The notes under the pieces: generated by a model | What the model was told of the DNA's origin: nothing | What the model saw: the letters and a program-made list of their open reading frames with translations, nothing else | Database searches by the model: none | Translations under genes and position numbers: made by a program | In this document: piece after piece, positions 15,366 through 24,313 of the stretch | How positions within the stretch are numbered: position 1 is the first letter of the stretch | Layout of the letters: each line of letters starts with the position of its first letter | Source: DASVTR01 sp036382855 | Lineage (GTDB): Bacteria; Acidobacteriota; Blastocatellia; Pyrinomonadales; Pyrinomonadaceae | Direction of reading: 5' to 3' | DNA: 64,000 nucleotides | NCBI GenBank assembly: GCA_036382855.1 | Contig: DASVPO010000007.1 | Coordinates: 1-64,000, forward strand

Positions 15366-16040
15366 TTAGCGGTAGATGTGCTCGCCTCTGTTGTTTTTCC
15401 ACTCGTTCTCAAAGTAGTCCGCGTCTTCGTCCGAGCGCGGGTTGACACCCATCACGATGCCGCCCTCTTTGACGCCCTTCTCATACTCGACCGCGCGTTC
15501 TTCGGGAATGCCTGAGCCGATGAGTGCGCCGACGAGTCCGCCGGTCAGTCCGCCAGCGCCGCCGCCAGCCAGCGCCGCCGCGATTGGCCCGGCGACGACG
15601 AGGCCGAGGCCCGGCAATGCGACGCTTGTGCCGATGGCTGCAATCGCTGCCAGCACAGCGCCGACCGTGCCGCCGATGGCAGAGCCTACGCCAGCGCCTT
15701 CCAGCGCCTTGTCGCCCAGTTCCGTCTGCTTCACTGTATCGTCGGAGAAATGGCGCTTGCGCGTCTCGTCGGACATCAACAGATTCACGTCGTCCTTCGT
15801 GTAGCCGCGACTCTGCAACGAGCCGTAAGCGCGTTCGGCGCTCTCCCTGTCGCGGAACAACCCGGTCAACATGCGATTGGAACGCTGGCGTGCAGCGCCG
15901 GTCGCCGCTTCGGCCGAGCCTTCATTGCGCAGCCCCGTATTGCCCGTCACCGCTCCCGTAGCTTCCTTCACGTTGCCCTTCACGCGCTCTCCGAGTGCGG
16001 AGGCTTCCTCGCCTACACTCTCTTTTTTATAGTCGTTCAT
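15366..16040 (-). CDS. CsbD-like / glycine-rich stress protein
   Basis: The 224-aa protein has three parts: an N-terminal CsbD-like segment (GERVKGNVKEATGAVTGN, residues 17-34), a domain resembling general stress protein 17M/YflT (GLFRDRESAERAYGSLQSRGYTKDDVNLLM, about 61-90), and a Gly/Ala-rich hydrophobic stretch (about 115-175) that could insert in or lie along a membrane. The hydrophilic tail ends HIYR. CsbD proteins are induced by general stress in other bacteria; the combination here is inferred to be envelope-stress related. Confidence 0.8.
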   Translation of the reverse strand: MNDYKKESVGEEASALGERVKGNVKEATGAVTGNTGLRNEGSAEAATGAARQRSNRMLTGLFRDRESAERAYGSLQSRGYTKDDVNLLMSDETRKRHFSDDTVKQTELGDKALEGAGVGSAIGGTVGAVLAAIAAIGTSVALPGLGLVVAGPIAAALAGGGAGGLTGGLVGALIGSGIPEERAVEYEKGVKEGGIVMGVNPRSDEDADYFENEWKNNRGEHIYR

Positions 16041-16529
16041 CTTCTATCCTTCCTTTCGACCAACCTTGATTATGACGCGATGCCGGAACGACACCGCGTC
16101 ACCCCGGTGTACGATTTCACGTCTCAATTACGTGCTCGGACGGACAGAGAGCAAGGAGTGTACCGCGCGCAGGAAGGGCCGTGACTGCCGAGGCGGGCCG
16201 CGACGGGCTTGAATCCTTTGTGAGGGCCGCAGAGCGATATTATCTCGACATGGGCCGTGATATGAGTATAATGCGCGCTTGCTCGTCTCCATTTCGCGGC
16301 GGGAGTTTGCACGAACGCGCTTCTCGCCGCTATTATGCTCTACCACAGCAAGGAACATCGGGTGGCGTGGGCCAGCGCTCGCCGCAAACTATGAGCGCAG
16401 GCGCAAGCGCGTTGAGTCGGCTGACAGCGAGCAGTCTGTTCGTGTACGGTCTCCCCGCAGTGTTAATCCAGACGGACTGGTCGCCCATCTTTCGTTTCGG
16501 AATCTTGACTACGCTTCAGCGAGGTACAT
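16041..16529. other. Intergenic region upstream of the liv operon
   Basis: No ORF here looks coding on either strand (several overlapping frames, none with a recognisable product). It presumably holds divergent promoters for the stress gene and livK, but I cannot place them confidently. Confidence 0.5.
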
Positions 16530-17867
16530 ATGAGACGCACCTTCTTAGCTCTTGGATTGATTATCACTATCATCGCCGCCATGACCGGCTGCACGCGCAG
16601 AGGCTCTAACTGCACAGACCCCGGCGGCGTCATCAAAATCGGCGTTTACGGCGACCTCTCCGGGCAAACCTCAAGCTTCGGGCAGTCAACCAAAAACGGC
16701 GCGCAAATGGCCGCCGACGAAATCAACGCGCGCGGCGGCATCGGTGGTCGCCAGATTCAACTCATCCACGAGGATGATCAGGGAGAGCCGGGCAAGGCCG
16801 CGACCGTCGTCGCGAAGCTTATCAATCAGGACGGCGTGCGCGCACTCATCGGTGAAGTCGCCTCTTCAAACTCAATCGCAGCCGCGCCCAACGCGCAGGA
16901 CGCGAAAGTTCCGATGATTACGCCTTCCTCGACCAACCCGAAGGTGACGGAGATTGGCGACTACATCTTCCGCGTCTGCTTCATCGACCCGTTTCAGGGC
17001 GAGGTGATGGCGAAGTTTGCCGCCAACACACTGAAAGCCAAGCGCGCCGCCATCCTCTTCGATTCCAACTCAGACTACAGCAAAGGCTTGACCCGCTTCT
17101 TCCAGGAAAGCTTCATCAAACTCGGCGGCCAAATCGTCTCCGAACAGGCTTACGCACAGCGCGACCGCGATTTCAGCGGCCAGTTAACACAGATACGCTC
17201 GGCCAGCCCCGATGTCATCTACGTTCCGGGCTACTATCAGGAGGTCGGCGTCATCGCCAAGCAGGCCAAGCAACTAGGCATCAACGCCCCGCTCCTCGGC
17301 GGCGACGGCTGGGACTCTCCGCAACTCTGGGACCTTGGCGGCGAGGCTCTCAACGGCAACTATATCTCCAACCACTATTCGGTGGACGATCCCTCGCCCG
17401 CGATTCAAAAGTTTGTCGCAGACTTCAAGGCCAAGTACAACGGCGTCGCGCCTGACGCGCTCGCTGCTCTCGCCTACGATGCCGTGATGGTGCTCGCAGA
17501 TTCCATCGGGCGTGCAGGAGGCACGGAATGTTCTGCGCTGCGCAACGCCATCGCGCAGACCAAAGATTTCAAGGGCGTCACGGGCGTCATCAGCCTCAAC
17601 GCCGAACGCAACGCCATCAAGCCCGCTGTCGTCCTCGAACTGCGCAATCGCCAGTTAGTTTATAAGGAGACCATCCAGCCCGGCGGCGCATCTGCTCCTC
17701 CCCCGACTGCTTCGCCCTCGGCCAGTATGTCGCCTTCAAACACCAACCCGCCCGCTAACACCAATGCGACCGGCGCGAACACCAATGCGTCGCCCGCTGC
17801 CAACACTGCGGGCGGCAACACGAATCGCAGCAACACGAACACAGGCGCTATGAACACAAACAGGTAA
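16530..17867 (+). CDS. livK: Branched-chain amino acid ABC transporter, substrate-binding lipoprotein
   Basis: The lipoprotein signal has lipobox AMTGC at residues 17-21, so the mature protein is anchored by Cys21. The body is a type I periplasmic binding fold: IKIGVYGDLSGQTSSFGQST, GKAATVVAKLINQDGVRALIGEVASSNSIAAAP, ITPSSTNPKVTE. The last 55 residues are Asn/Thr-rich (NTNxxAN repeats), a flexible tail not typical of Leu/Ile/Val-binding proteins. First gene of the livKHMGF operon. The ligand is probably branched-chain or another amino acid. Confidence 0.93.
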   Translation: MRRTFLALGLIITIIAAMTGCTRRGSNCTDPGGVIKIGVYGDLSGQTSSFGQSTKNGAQMAADEINARGGIGGRQIQLIHEDDQGEPGKAATVVAKLINQDGVRALIGEVASSNSIAAAPNAQDAKVPMITPSSTNPKVTEIGDYIFRVCFIDPFQGEVMAKFAANTLKAKRAAILFDSNSDYSKGLTRFFQESFIKLGGQIVSEQAYAQRDRDFSGQLTQIRSASPDVIYVPGYYQEVGVIAKQAKQLGINAPLLGGDGWDSPQLWDLGGEALNGNYISNHYSVDDPSPAIQKFVADFKAKYNGVAPDALAALAYDAVMVLADSIGRAGGTECSALRNAIAQTKDFKGVTGVISLNAERNAIKPAVVLELRNRQLVYKETIQPGGASAPPPTASPSASMSPSNTNPPANTNATGANTNASPAANTAGGNTNRSNTNTGAMNTNR

Positions 17868-17891
17868 ACGCTCACGGCGGGATGAATCCAG

Positions 17892-18806
17892 ATGGACACT
17901 TTCGTTCAGCAACTCATCAACGGTCTTAACGTCGGGGCCATCTATGCGTTGATTGCGCTCGGCTACACGATGGTCTACGGCATCCTGCGCCTCATTAACT
18001 TCGCGCACGGCGACATCTACATGGTCGGAGCGTTCGCCGGTTTCTTCATCGCAAACGGGATGGGTCTGGCCGGGCCGTCGTGGGGCGGCCTGCTCGTCGT
18101 CCTCGTCGGCTCGATGATTACTGCGGCCCTCGTCGGTATGGCGATTGAACGCTTCGCCTACCGTCCCGTCAGAAAATACTCGCGCATGACGACGCTCATC
18201 ACGGCTATCGGCGTCTCTTTGCTGATGGAGAACCTGTTCGTCGCGCGCTTCGGCGGACAGGGCCGCGGCTTTCCGCAACTCCTGCAAGACCGCGCTTATC
18301 ATCTCTTCGGCAACGCCGCGATCTCCAAATCGCAAATCCTGATTTTCGCCGTCTCCATCGCGCTGATGGTGCTCTTGCAGTGGATTATCTTCCGCACGAA
18401 GGTCGGCACGGCGATGCGCGCCGTCTCCTTTAATCTCAACTCCGCGAAGCTGATGGGCATCAATACAAACGCCATCATCACCTTCACGTTCGCATTGGGT
18501 TCGGCGCTGGCCGCAGCCGCCGGTGTGCTGACGGCGCAGTACAGCCCGACCATAGATCCCTTGATGGGCATCACGACCGGCCTCAAGGCTTTCGTCGCCG
18601 CAGTCCTCGGCGGCATCGGCAACATTCCCGGCGCAGTCCTCGGCGGACTGCTCATCGGCGTTGCGGAAACGATGGTCGTCGGCTACGGCGCAAACTTCGG
18701 CATCGCTTCGACCTATCGCGACGCCGTCGCCTTCGCCATCCTTATTCTCGTTCTACTACTGCGTCCGTCGGGCCTGCTCGGCACGACCGTACAAGAGAAA
18801 GTATGA
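17892..18806 (+). CDS. livH: Branched-chain amino acid ABC transporter permease LivH
   Basis: The 304-aa membrane protein has about eight hydrophobic segments and the LivH signature at its start (QQLINGLNVGAIYALIALGYTMVYGILRLINFAHGDIYMVG). It lies 24 bases after livK. Its stop codon falls within the left arm of the intergenic palindrome at 18803. Confidence 0.95.
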   Translation: MDTFVQQLINGLNVGAIYALIALGYTMVYGILRLINFAHGDIYMVGAFAGFFIANGMGLAGPSWGGLLVVLVGSMITAALVGMAIERFAYRPVRKYSRMTTLITAIGVSLLMENLFVARFGGQGRGFPQLLQDRAYHLFGNAAISKSQILIFAVSIALMVLLQWIIFRTKVGTAMRAVSFNLNSAKLMGINTNAIITFTFALGSALAAAAGVLTAQYSPTIDPLMGITTGLKAFVAAVLGGIGNIPGAVLGGLLIGVAETMVVGYGANFGIASTYRDAVAFAILILVLLLRPSGLLGTTVQEKV

Positions 18807-18877
18807 ACTAGGAACGATGAACGATGAAGTATTTAAGAGCTTGTCTGATACTTCATCGTTCATCGTTCCTAGTTCAT
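18803..18877. repeat. Perfect 30-bp-arm palindrome between livH and livM
   Basis: The left arm 18803-18832 (ATGAACTAGGAACGATGAAC...) is the exact complement of 18848-18877, around a 15-nt loop containing GCTTGTC. It overlaps the last codons of livH and precedes the livM start by 11 bases. Confidence 0.93.
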
Positions 18878-18888
18878 CGTTAGAACCT

Positions 18889-20025
18889 ATGCCAACCTTT
18901 GTGAAAAGACTCCTGGGCGCGCTCGTCATCGTCTTCGCTCTCTGGGCCATCAACGCGGCGATGAGCAAGGAAGGTCTCTTTGGCGTCGGCATCCCGCTCT
19001 ATCAGGTTGACCTCTGGAAGATGGCGGGCATCAATGTCATCCTCGCCGTCTCGCTCAATCTGATCAACGGCTTCACAGGACAGTTCTCCATCGGGCATGT
19101 CGGCTTCATGGCCGTCGGCGCATACTCTTCCGCCTACCTGACCGTCTACGCCACTCAGGGCATAGAACAACAGTTGGCCGCCGTCCTCGGTGCGCAGGTC
19201 GCGGCGGCTATCATCTTCACCTTCGTCATTCTGGTCGGCGCGCTGGCTGCTGCCCTCGCGGGTTTAATCGTCGGCATCCCGACCTTGCGCCTGCGCGGCG
19301 ATTATCTGGCGATTGCCACGCTCGGCTTCGCGGAAATTATTCGCATCCTGATTGTCAACGTCAACAAGATAGGCGCGGCAACGGGCTTTCGCGGGGCGGT
19401 CGAGCCTTGGCCGGGCCGCACGACTATTCCCGCCTACACGGATTTCATGTGGATTGGCATCTTCGCCGTCATCACCATCGTCGTCATCTACAACATCGTC
19501 AACTCCGACACGGGCCGCGCGCTCGTCTCGATTCGCGAAGACGAACTGGCGGCAACCGCGATGGGCGTTAACACGACCCGTTATAAAGTGACTGCCTTCG
19601 TTATCAGCGCCGCCTTCGCCGGAGTCGCCGGAGCGCTCTACGGCCACTGGCGGCTTCCGCATCCGGCCGACTTCACTTTCACGCGCTCTTTCGAAATTAT
19701 TATTATGATCGTGCTCGGCGGCATGGGTTCGATTACGGGCTCTGTTTTGGGTGCGCTCGTCATTACGTTTCTGCCCGAACTCTTGCGTAATATTCCCGGC
19801 GGCGTCTACGATTACCGCCTCGTGATTTACGCCGCACTACTCATCCTGATTATGATAACCAGACCCCAGGGCATGCTCGGCGGGCGCGAGTTTGGCTTCA
19901 ACTGGCTCAAGCGCCCGCAGAAGCGCAGCGAAGGTGATGAGGCCGTCGGCGGCGCGGGCGGCGTTCAGATTGCGGAGCGCGACGACCCCGTTGCTGATAA
20001 GAAACAAGACAAGGAGAACAGATGA
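18889..20025 (+). CDS. livM: Branched-chain amino acid ABC transporter permease LivM
   Basis: I place the start at ATG 18889 (MPTFVKRLLGALVIV), after the palindrome; the open frame upstream reads through the repeat and is not coding. The 378-aa product has multiple membrane segments and the LivM signature LNLINGFTGQFSIGHVGFMAVGAYSSA, plus the EAA-like loop GRALVSIREDELAATAMG. The C-terminal 40 residues are hydrophilic. The stop overlaps the livG start (ATGA). Confidence 0.94.
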   Translation: MPTFVKRLLGALVIVFALWAINAAMSKEGLFGVGIPLYQVDLWKMAGINVILAVSLNLINGFTGQFSIGHVGFMAVGAYSSAYLTVYATQGIEQQLAAVLGAQVAAAIIFTFVILVGALAAALAGLIVGIPTLRLRGDYLAIATLGFAEIIRILIVNVNKIGAATGFRGAVEPWPGRTTIPAYTDFMWIGIFAVITIVVIYNIVNSDTGRALVSIREDELAATAMGVNTTRYKVTAFVISAAFAGVAGALYGHWRLPHPADFTFTRSFEIIIMIVLGGMGSITGSVLGALVITFLPELLRNIPGGVYDYRLVIYAALLILIMITRPQGMLGGREFGFNWLKRPQKRSEGDEAVGGAGGVQIAERDDPVADKKQDKENR

Positions 20026-20885
20026 GCGGCACGCCTGAACAAGATGCCGTCAGGGCGACTAAGGAAGAGTCCATCATCACGGAGGCCGCGCGCACTGCCC
20101 GCTCGCAAGCTGTGACGGACAAAAGCGGCGCGTGTTTGCGCAGCGAGAAGTGTACGATTCGCTTCGGCGGCCTCGTCGCCGTTAATGCTCTTGACATGGA
20201 AGTCAACAAGGGCGAAATCTACGGCCTCATAGGGCCAAACGGCGCGGGCAAGACCACCATCTTCAACCTGCTCACAGGCGTCTACGAGCCGACCGACGGC
20301 GAAATCTACTTTGAAGGCAAGCGCATTGACGGCCTGCGCCCGCATCAGATAGCACGTCGCGGCATCTCGCGCACCTTCCAGAACATACGCCTTTTTCCGG
20401 GCATGTCCGTCCTCGAAAACGTGATGACGGCCTGCCACATACACGCACGCCAGACGCTCGCCGATGCCGTCTTCCGCACCCCGCGCTTCACGCGCGACGA
20501 ACGCGAGCACAGGGAATTCTGTCGCGAACTCTTGAGCATCTTCGGCCTCGAACGTTTCCAGAACGAAGGCGGAACGAGTTTGCCTTACGGCAACCAGCGC
20601 CGCCTCGAAATCGTCCGCGCGCTCGCCACGCGTCCTAAGCTTCTTCTTCTGGACGAGCCTGCCGCCGGCATGAACCCTTCCGAGCAGGAAGACCTGATGA
20701 ACCTGATACACCAGATTCGCGACCGCTTCGGCCTGACCATCCTGCTCGTCGAGCACAACATGAAGGTCGTCATGGGCGTCTGCGAGCGCATACAGGTCGT
20801 GGACTACGGCAAGTCAATCGCCCTCGGCCTTCCCGAACAGATTAGAAACGACCCGAAAGTAATCGAAGCCTACCTGGGAGATTAA
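20022..20885 (+). CDS. livG: Branched-chain amino acid ABC transporter ATP-binding protein LivG
   Basis: 287 aa. Walker A GPNGAGKTT (about residue 72), a LivG-type insertion (SRTFQNIRLFPGMSVLENV), signature region LPYGNQRRLEIVRALA in place of a strict LSGGQ, Walker B LLLLDEPAAGMNP, H-loop VEHNM. It overlaps livM by 4 bases, indicating translational coupling. The first 40 residues are an unusual hydrophilic extension before the ATPase domain. Confidence 0.95.
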   Translation: MSGTPEQDAVRATKEESIITEAARTARSQAVTDKSGACLRSEKCTIRFGGLVAVNALDMEVNKGEIYGLIGPNGAGKTTIFNLLTGVYEPTDGEIYFEGKRIDGLRPHQIARRGISRTFQNIRLFPGMSVLENVMTACHIHARQTLADAVFRTPRFTRDEREHREFCRELLSIFGLERFQNEGGTSLPYGNQRRLEIVRALATRPKLLLLDEPAAGMNPSEQEDLMNLIHQIRDRFGLTILLVEHNMKVVMGVCERIQVVDYGKSIALGLPEQIRNDPKVIEAYLGD

Positions 20886-20890
20886 TATTC

Positions 20891-20947
20891 AGTTTCCAGT
20901 TTTCAGTCGTCAGCTAAACCCAACTGCCTGACTGAAAACTGGAAACT
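20891..20947. repeat. Perfect 18-bp-arm palindrome between livG and livF
   Basis: AGTTTCCAGTTTTCAGTC (20891-20908) is the complement of 20930-20947. Further GAAAACTGA words extend it to about 20965. Confidence 0.9.
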
Positions 20948-20967
20948 CAAAACTGAAAACTGAGTTT

Positions 20968-21672
20968 ATGCTGACCATCGAAAACATCTCGGTCAACTAC
21001 GGCGCTATCGAAGCGTTGACAGGCATCTCCATGCATGTCGAGAAGGGCGAAGTGGTGACGTTGATTGGCGCAAACGGCGCTGGCAAGACGACGACGCTTC
21101 GCACCATCACGGGCCTGCTTGAGCCACGCGAAGGAAGAATCCTCTTCGAGGGCGAAGAGATTAGCGGCAAGCCCACGCACCAACTCGTCGCGCGCGGCAT
21201 CTCCATGTCGCCCGAAGGTCGCGGCGTCTTCGCCAATCTCTCTGTGCGCGAGAATTTGCAGATGGGCGCATATCTGAAGAAGAACAAGACCGAGATTGCC
21301 GAAGATATGGAACGCGCCTTCCAGATGTTTCCGCGCCTCAAGGAGCGCGAATCGCAGAAGGCCGGAACGCTTTCCGGCGGCGAACAGCAGATGCTCGCGA
21401 TGAGCCGTGCCCTGATGTCGCGCCCGCGACTGCTTCTTCTGGACGAGCCTTCGCTCGGCCTTGCGCCGCTCGTCGTTCACACAATCTTTGAAGCCATCGA
21501 AGAGATTCGCAGCAAAGGCACAACCATCCTGCTCGTCGAACAGAACGCACACGCCGCCCTCAAACACTCCGACCGCGCCTACGTGCTTGAGACAGGGCAA
21601 ATCGTGATGGAAGGCGCGTCGAGCCAACTCGCCGCCGACCCGCGCATCAAGGAAGCCTACCTCGGAGAGTAA
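20968..21672 (+). CDS. livF: Branched-chain amino acid ABC transporter ATP-binding protein LivF
   Basis: 234 aa, the usual LivF length. Walker A GANGAGKTT (residues 34-42), signature LSGGEQQML, Walker B LLLLDEPSLGLAPL, H-loop VEQNA. It pairs with LivG to power the LivH/LivM channel. It ends head to head with the next gene: the two stop codons are adjacent. Confidence 0.95.
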   Translation: MLTIENISVNYGAIEALTGISMHVEKGEVVTLIGANGAGKTTTLRTITGLLEPREGRILFEGEEISGKPTHQLVARGISMSPEGRGVFANLSVRENLQMGAYLKKNKTEIAEDMERAFQMFPRLKERESQKAGTLSGGEQQMLAMSRALMSRPRLLLLDEPSLGLAPLVVHTIFEAIEEIRSKGTTILLVEQNAHAALKHSDRAYVLETGQIVMEGASSQLAADPRIKEAYLGE

Positions 21673-22464
21673 TTAATTCGTCTCCGGGCCTTTGAACGTG
21701 AAATTCTGAGTGTGCGTCTGAGAGGGCGCTACAATCACCCGCACAGATTTCTCTCCAAGCTTTTCATGCCACGCCATCAGAGTGTATTCCCCGGGCGGCA
21801 ATCCTTCTATCCTGTAAGAACCGTCTCTGCCTGTGACGGCAAAGAACGGATGCTTCATCACGTTGACGTAAGCTTTCATCCACGGATGCAAATTACACTT
21901 AATCGGGATGAACAATTCCGGGCGGGCGAAAGCCTTGACAATCGGTGGCTCTCCCACATCCTGAGACATGTTCCATCTCTCATTAAGTTTTACTTGACTA
22001 CCATTAACATTGTGTATCGTCAGGTCGCTATTGAGAATTTTTAATGTCTGCCTCACTTGAACCCCTAAAACATGTGGCACGAAACGACAGCCTTTCTGGT
22101 CCAACACCACAGGCGACATCGGCGTTTCAAACACATAATCCTTCAGCGCGTTGCCTTCCTTCATGTAAACGAAAACGTTTGTAATCTTGCCTTTTGTGAC
22201 AACAAGACTTTCATCCAACGCCCCCGCAAATCTTCTTTGACATTCGCCGTCCTGCGACATATTAATCCTTTGTCGCCTCTGCGCTTTACCTGAAAAGAAG
22301 ATCGTGCCGTGGACTGTTCCTTCCTGTCCTGTGCGCACGTAAAACTTTTCGGATACCCGCGCTTCGTCCTCCTGTCCCGCGACCGGCGACAACAAGGCTG
22401 ACACCGCGAAGACAGCCAGCACTACTGCCGCCGCACATAGCCTAAGCGATTGCAAGTTTTTCAT
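21673..22464 (-). CDS. Periplasmic cupredoxin-like protein with carboxypeptidase-regulatory-like domain
   Basis: 263 aa with a signal peptide (AAAVVLAVFAVSALLSPVAG). The middle has possible copper ligands: His in LTIHNVNG, then Cys-His-Met in CNLHPWM with the spacing of type 1 copper sites. The C-terminal DGSYRIEGLPPGEYTLMAWHEKLG is a carboxypeptidase regulatory-like beta-sandwich. It could be an electron carrier or a structural domain that lost copper. Converges with livF. Confidence 0.8.
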   Translation of the reverse strand: MKNLQSLRLCAAAVVLAVFAVSALLSPVAGQEDEARVSEKFYVRTGQEGTVHGTIFFSGKAQRRQRINMSQDGECQRRFAGALDESLVVTKGKITNVFVYMKEGNALKDYVFETPMSPVVLDQKGCRFVPHVLGVQVRQTLKILNSDLTIHNVNGSQVKLNERWNMSQDVGEPPIVKAFARPELFIPIKCNLHPWMKAYVNVMKHPFFAVTGRDGSYRIEGLPPGEYTLMAWHEKLGEKSVRVIVAPSQTHTQNFTFKGPETN

Positions 22465-22580
22465 AAACCTCCTTTTTTGCCTCTAACTATCGGTCTCGGC
22501 CAATATCAGTTCGTAGTACGACACGCAATCGGTTAAATCGCCATTTGACGAACGATGTCAGAAGCGTTGATGCCGAAGAA

Positions 22581-23972
22581 TTACTTCTCCCTTAACGCAT
22601 TATGAGCGCTGTGCAGCGCTTCCATGACACGCTCCGGCGCTGTTCCGCCCTTTTGTGTTTTCGTCGCCAGCGTCTTCTCAAGCGAGAGTGCTTCGTAGAC
22701 ATCATCTTCGATGAGCGACGAGAAGGCGCGCATTACTTCGAGCGGCAGCGCGTCTAATTCTACACCTTGCGCGATGGCGTGCAGGACGATGCGGCCAACG
22801 GCGTCGTGTGCCTCGCGAAACGGCATTCCCTTGCGCGCCAGATAATCCGCCAACTCCGTCGCATTCATATAACCACGCGATGCGGCCTCGCGCGTCTCCT
22901 TCTCGCGCACACGAAGATTGCCGAGCACCGTCGTCGTCACTTCCAGCGCTGCGCTCGTCGTGTCAACAGCATCAAAAACTGCTTCCTTGTCTTCCTGCAT
23001 GTCCTTGTTATAAGCGAGCGGCAATCCTTTGAGCGTCGCCAGCAACCCGCTCAGGTGGCCGAAGACGCGGCCCGCTTTGCCGCGCACCAGTTCCATCGAA
23101 TCAGGATTCTTCTTCTGCGGCATCAGGCTTGAGCCTGTCGCCACCTTGTCGCTTAATTCAAAGAATCCGAATTCGGCGGTCGCATAGATGATGATGTCTT
23201 CCGCAAGCCGCGAGAGGTGAAGCATGATGAGCGAGGCGCACGAAGCAAACTCGACGCAGAAATCGCGGTCACTAACAGCATCAAGGCTGTTGCGCGAAAC
23301 ATTCTCGAAGCCTAACTCGCGAGCGACCCATTCGCGGTCAATCGGATAAGATGTTCCGGCCAGCGCAGCCGAGCCGAGCGGCAAGACATTGACGCGCCTG
23401 CGCACATCGCTGAGCCGTTCGCAGTCGCGTGCGAGCATTTCGAAATAGGCCAGACACCAGTGGGCCAGAAGGATTGGCTGCGCGCGTTGCAGGTGCGTGT
23501 AGCCAGGAAGCACTGCCTCCGTGTGTGCCTCTGCCAGATTGAGCAACGCACGCTGAGCATCGCGCACGCGCTCAGTCAGCCTGTCAATCTCATCGCGCAG
23601 CCAGAGGCGCAAGTCTGTCGCGACCTGATCGTTGCGGCTGCGACCCGTATGCAGCTTACGCCCTGCCTCTCCGATTAATTGCACAAGACGCGCTTCGACA
23701 AACGAATGAACATCTTCGGACGGCAACTCATCGAAGTAGCCCTCGTGATTAGCAGCGTTTGTGAGGATGGACTGAAGCCCACGCTTTATCCGCGCCGCTT
23801 CATCTTCCGAGAGCACGCCCGCCCTGCGCAACGCGTCCGCGTGCGCGATGCTCGCCCGCACATCAACCTCAAGCAGTCGCCGGTCAAATCCAAACGAGCG
23901 ATTAAACTCCGCAAAGCGCGCGTCCGCCTGCCCCTTGAAGCGACCGCCCCATAAATTTTTCGACTCGCTCAT
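22581..23972 (-). CDS. argH: Argininosuccinate lyase
   Basis: 463 aa, full length. It cleaves argininosuccinate to arginine and fumarate, the last step of arginine synthesis. The fumarase-superfamily signature GSSLMPQKKNPD (about residue 275) carries the catalytic Ser loop; the N-terminus MSESKNLWGGRF and the motif LHTGRSRNDQVATDLRLW are typical of ArgH. It is transcribed away from argR. The transposon at 24102 now separates it from the rest of the arg cluster. Confidence 0.97.
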   Translation of the reverse strand: MSESKNLWGGRFKGQADARFAEFNRSFGFDRRLLEVDVRASIAHADALRRAGVLSEDEAARIKRGLQSILTNAANHEGYFDELPSEDVHSFVEARLVQLIGEAGRKLHTGRSRNDQVATDLRLWLRDEIDRLTERVRDAQRALLNLAEAHTEAVLPGYTHLQRAQPILLAHWCLAYFEMLARDCERLSDVRRRVNVLPLGSAALAGTSYPIDREWVARELGFENVSRNSLDAVSDRDFCVEFASCASLIMLHLSRLAEDIIIYATAEFGFFELSDKVATGSSLMPQKKNPDSMELVRGKAGRVFGHLSGLLATLKGLPLAYNKDMQEDKEAVFDAVDTTSAALEVTTTVLGNLRVREKETREAASRGYMNATELADYLARKGMPFREAHDAVGRIVLHAIAQGVELDALPLEVMRAFSSLIEDDVYEALSLEKTLATKTQKGGTAPERVMEALHSAHNALREK

Positions 23973-24096
23973 CCCATCTCCCGTCTAATTTGAAGGCAAA
24001 AGGTAAAAGTAAAAAGGTAAAAGATAAATTAGATTACGCAGCAGTTTTTCTTGCCAGCTCAGCGGTTTCATTGTACGGCGTCGTGCAAACATGTCG

Positions 24097-24101
24097 GGGA
24101 A
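24097..24101. repeat. Target-site duplication GGGAA, left copy
   Basis: Five bases immediately before the left transposon end; the same GGGAA follows the right end at 52756-52760. Five-base duplications are characteristic of Tn7-like transposition. Confidence 0.9.
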
Positions 24102-24128
24102 TGTCCGGTTAACTAAAAGTACCGACAA
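24102..24128 (+). repeat. Left terminal inverted repeat (L1)
   Basis: 27 bp starting TGTCCGGTTAACTAAAAG and ending ACCGACAA. Matches the right end at 52729-52755 in 26 of 27 positions when inverted. Probable TnsB-binding site. Confidence 0.93.
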
Positions 24129-24199
24129 CCAGTCGCCTGCAACCTATTGATAATATTAAGCGAGGCGTAGTCTCACAAGTAATATAATTCTCTATTGGC

Positions 24200-24250
24200 A
24201 TTATCTAAATTTGCCGACAGAGGGTACACGTTAACTAAAAGTCCCGACAA
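24200..24250 (+). repeat. Internal left-end repeats
   Basis: Two further copies of the end motif: a degenerate one (ATTATCTAAATTTGCCGACA, 24200-24219) and a close one (GTTAACTAAAAGTCCCGACA, from 24230). Multiple TnsB sites per end are typical of Tn7-like elements. Confidence 0.75.
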
Positions 24251-24313
24251 GCTTACCAGATGTATGAGTAATTGAAATGGCGGCAGTGAGGGGTGTGGCC
24301 TAGTAAGAGGTCT

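Noticed and set aside
16181..16609. 142-codon ORF ahead of livK
   Set aside because: It overlaps livK in another frame, lacks a ribosome site and its product looks random.
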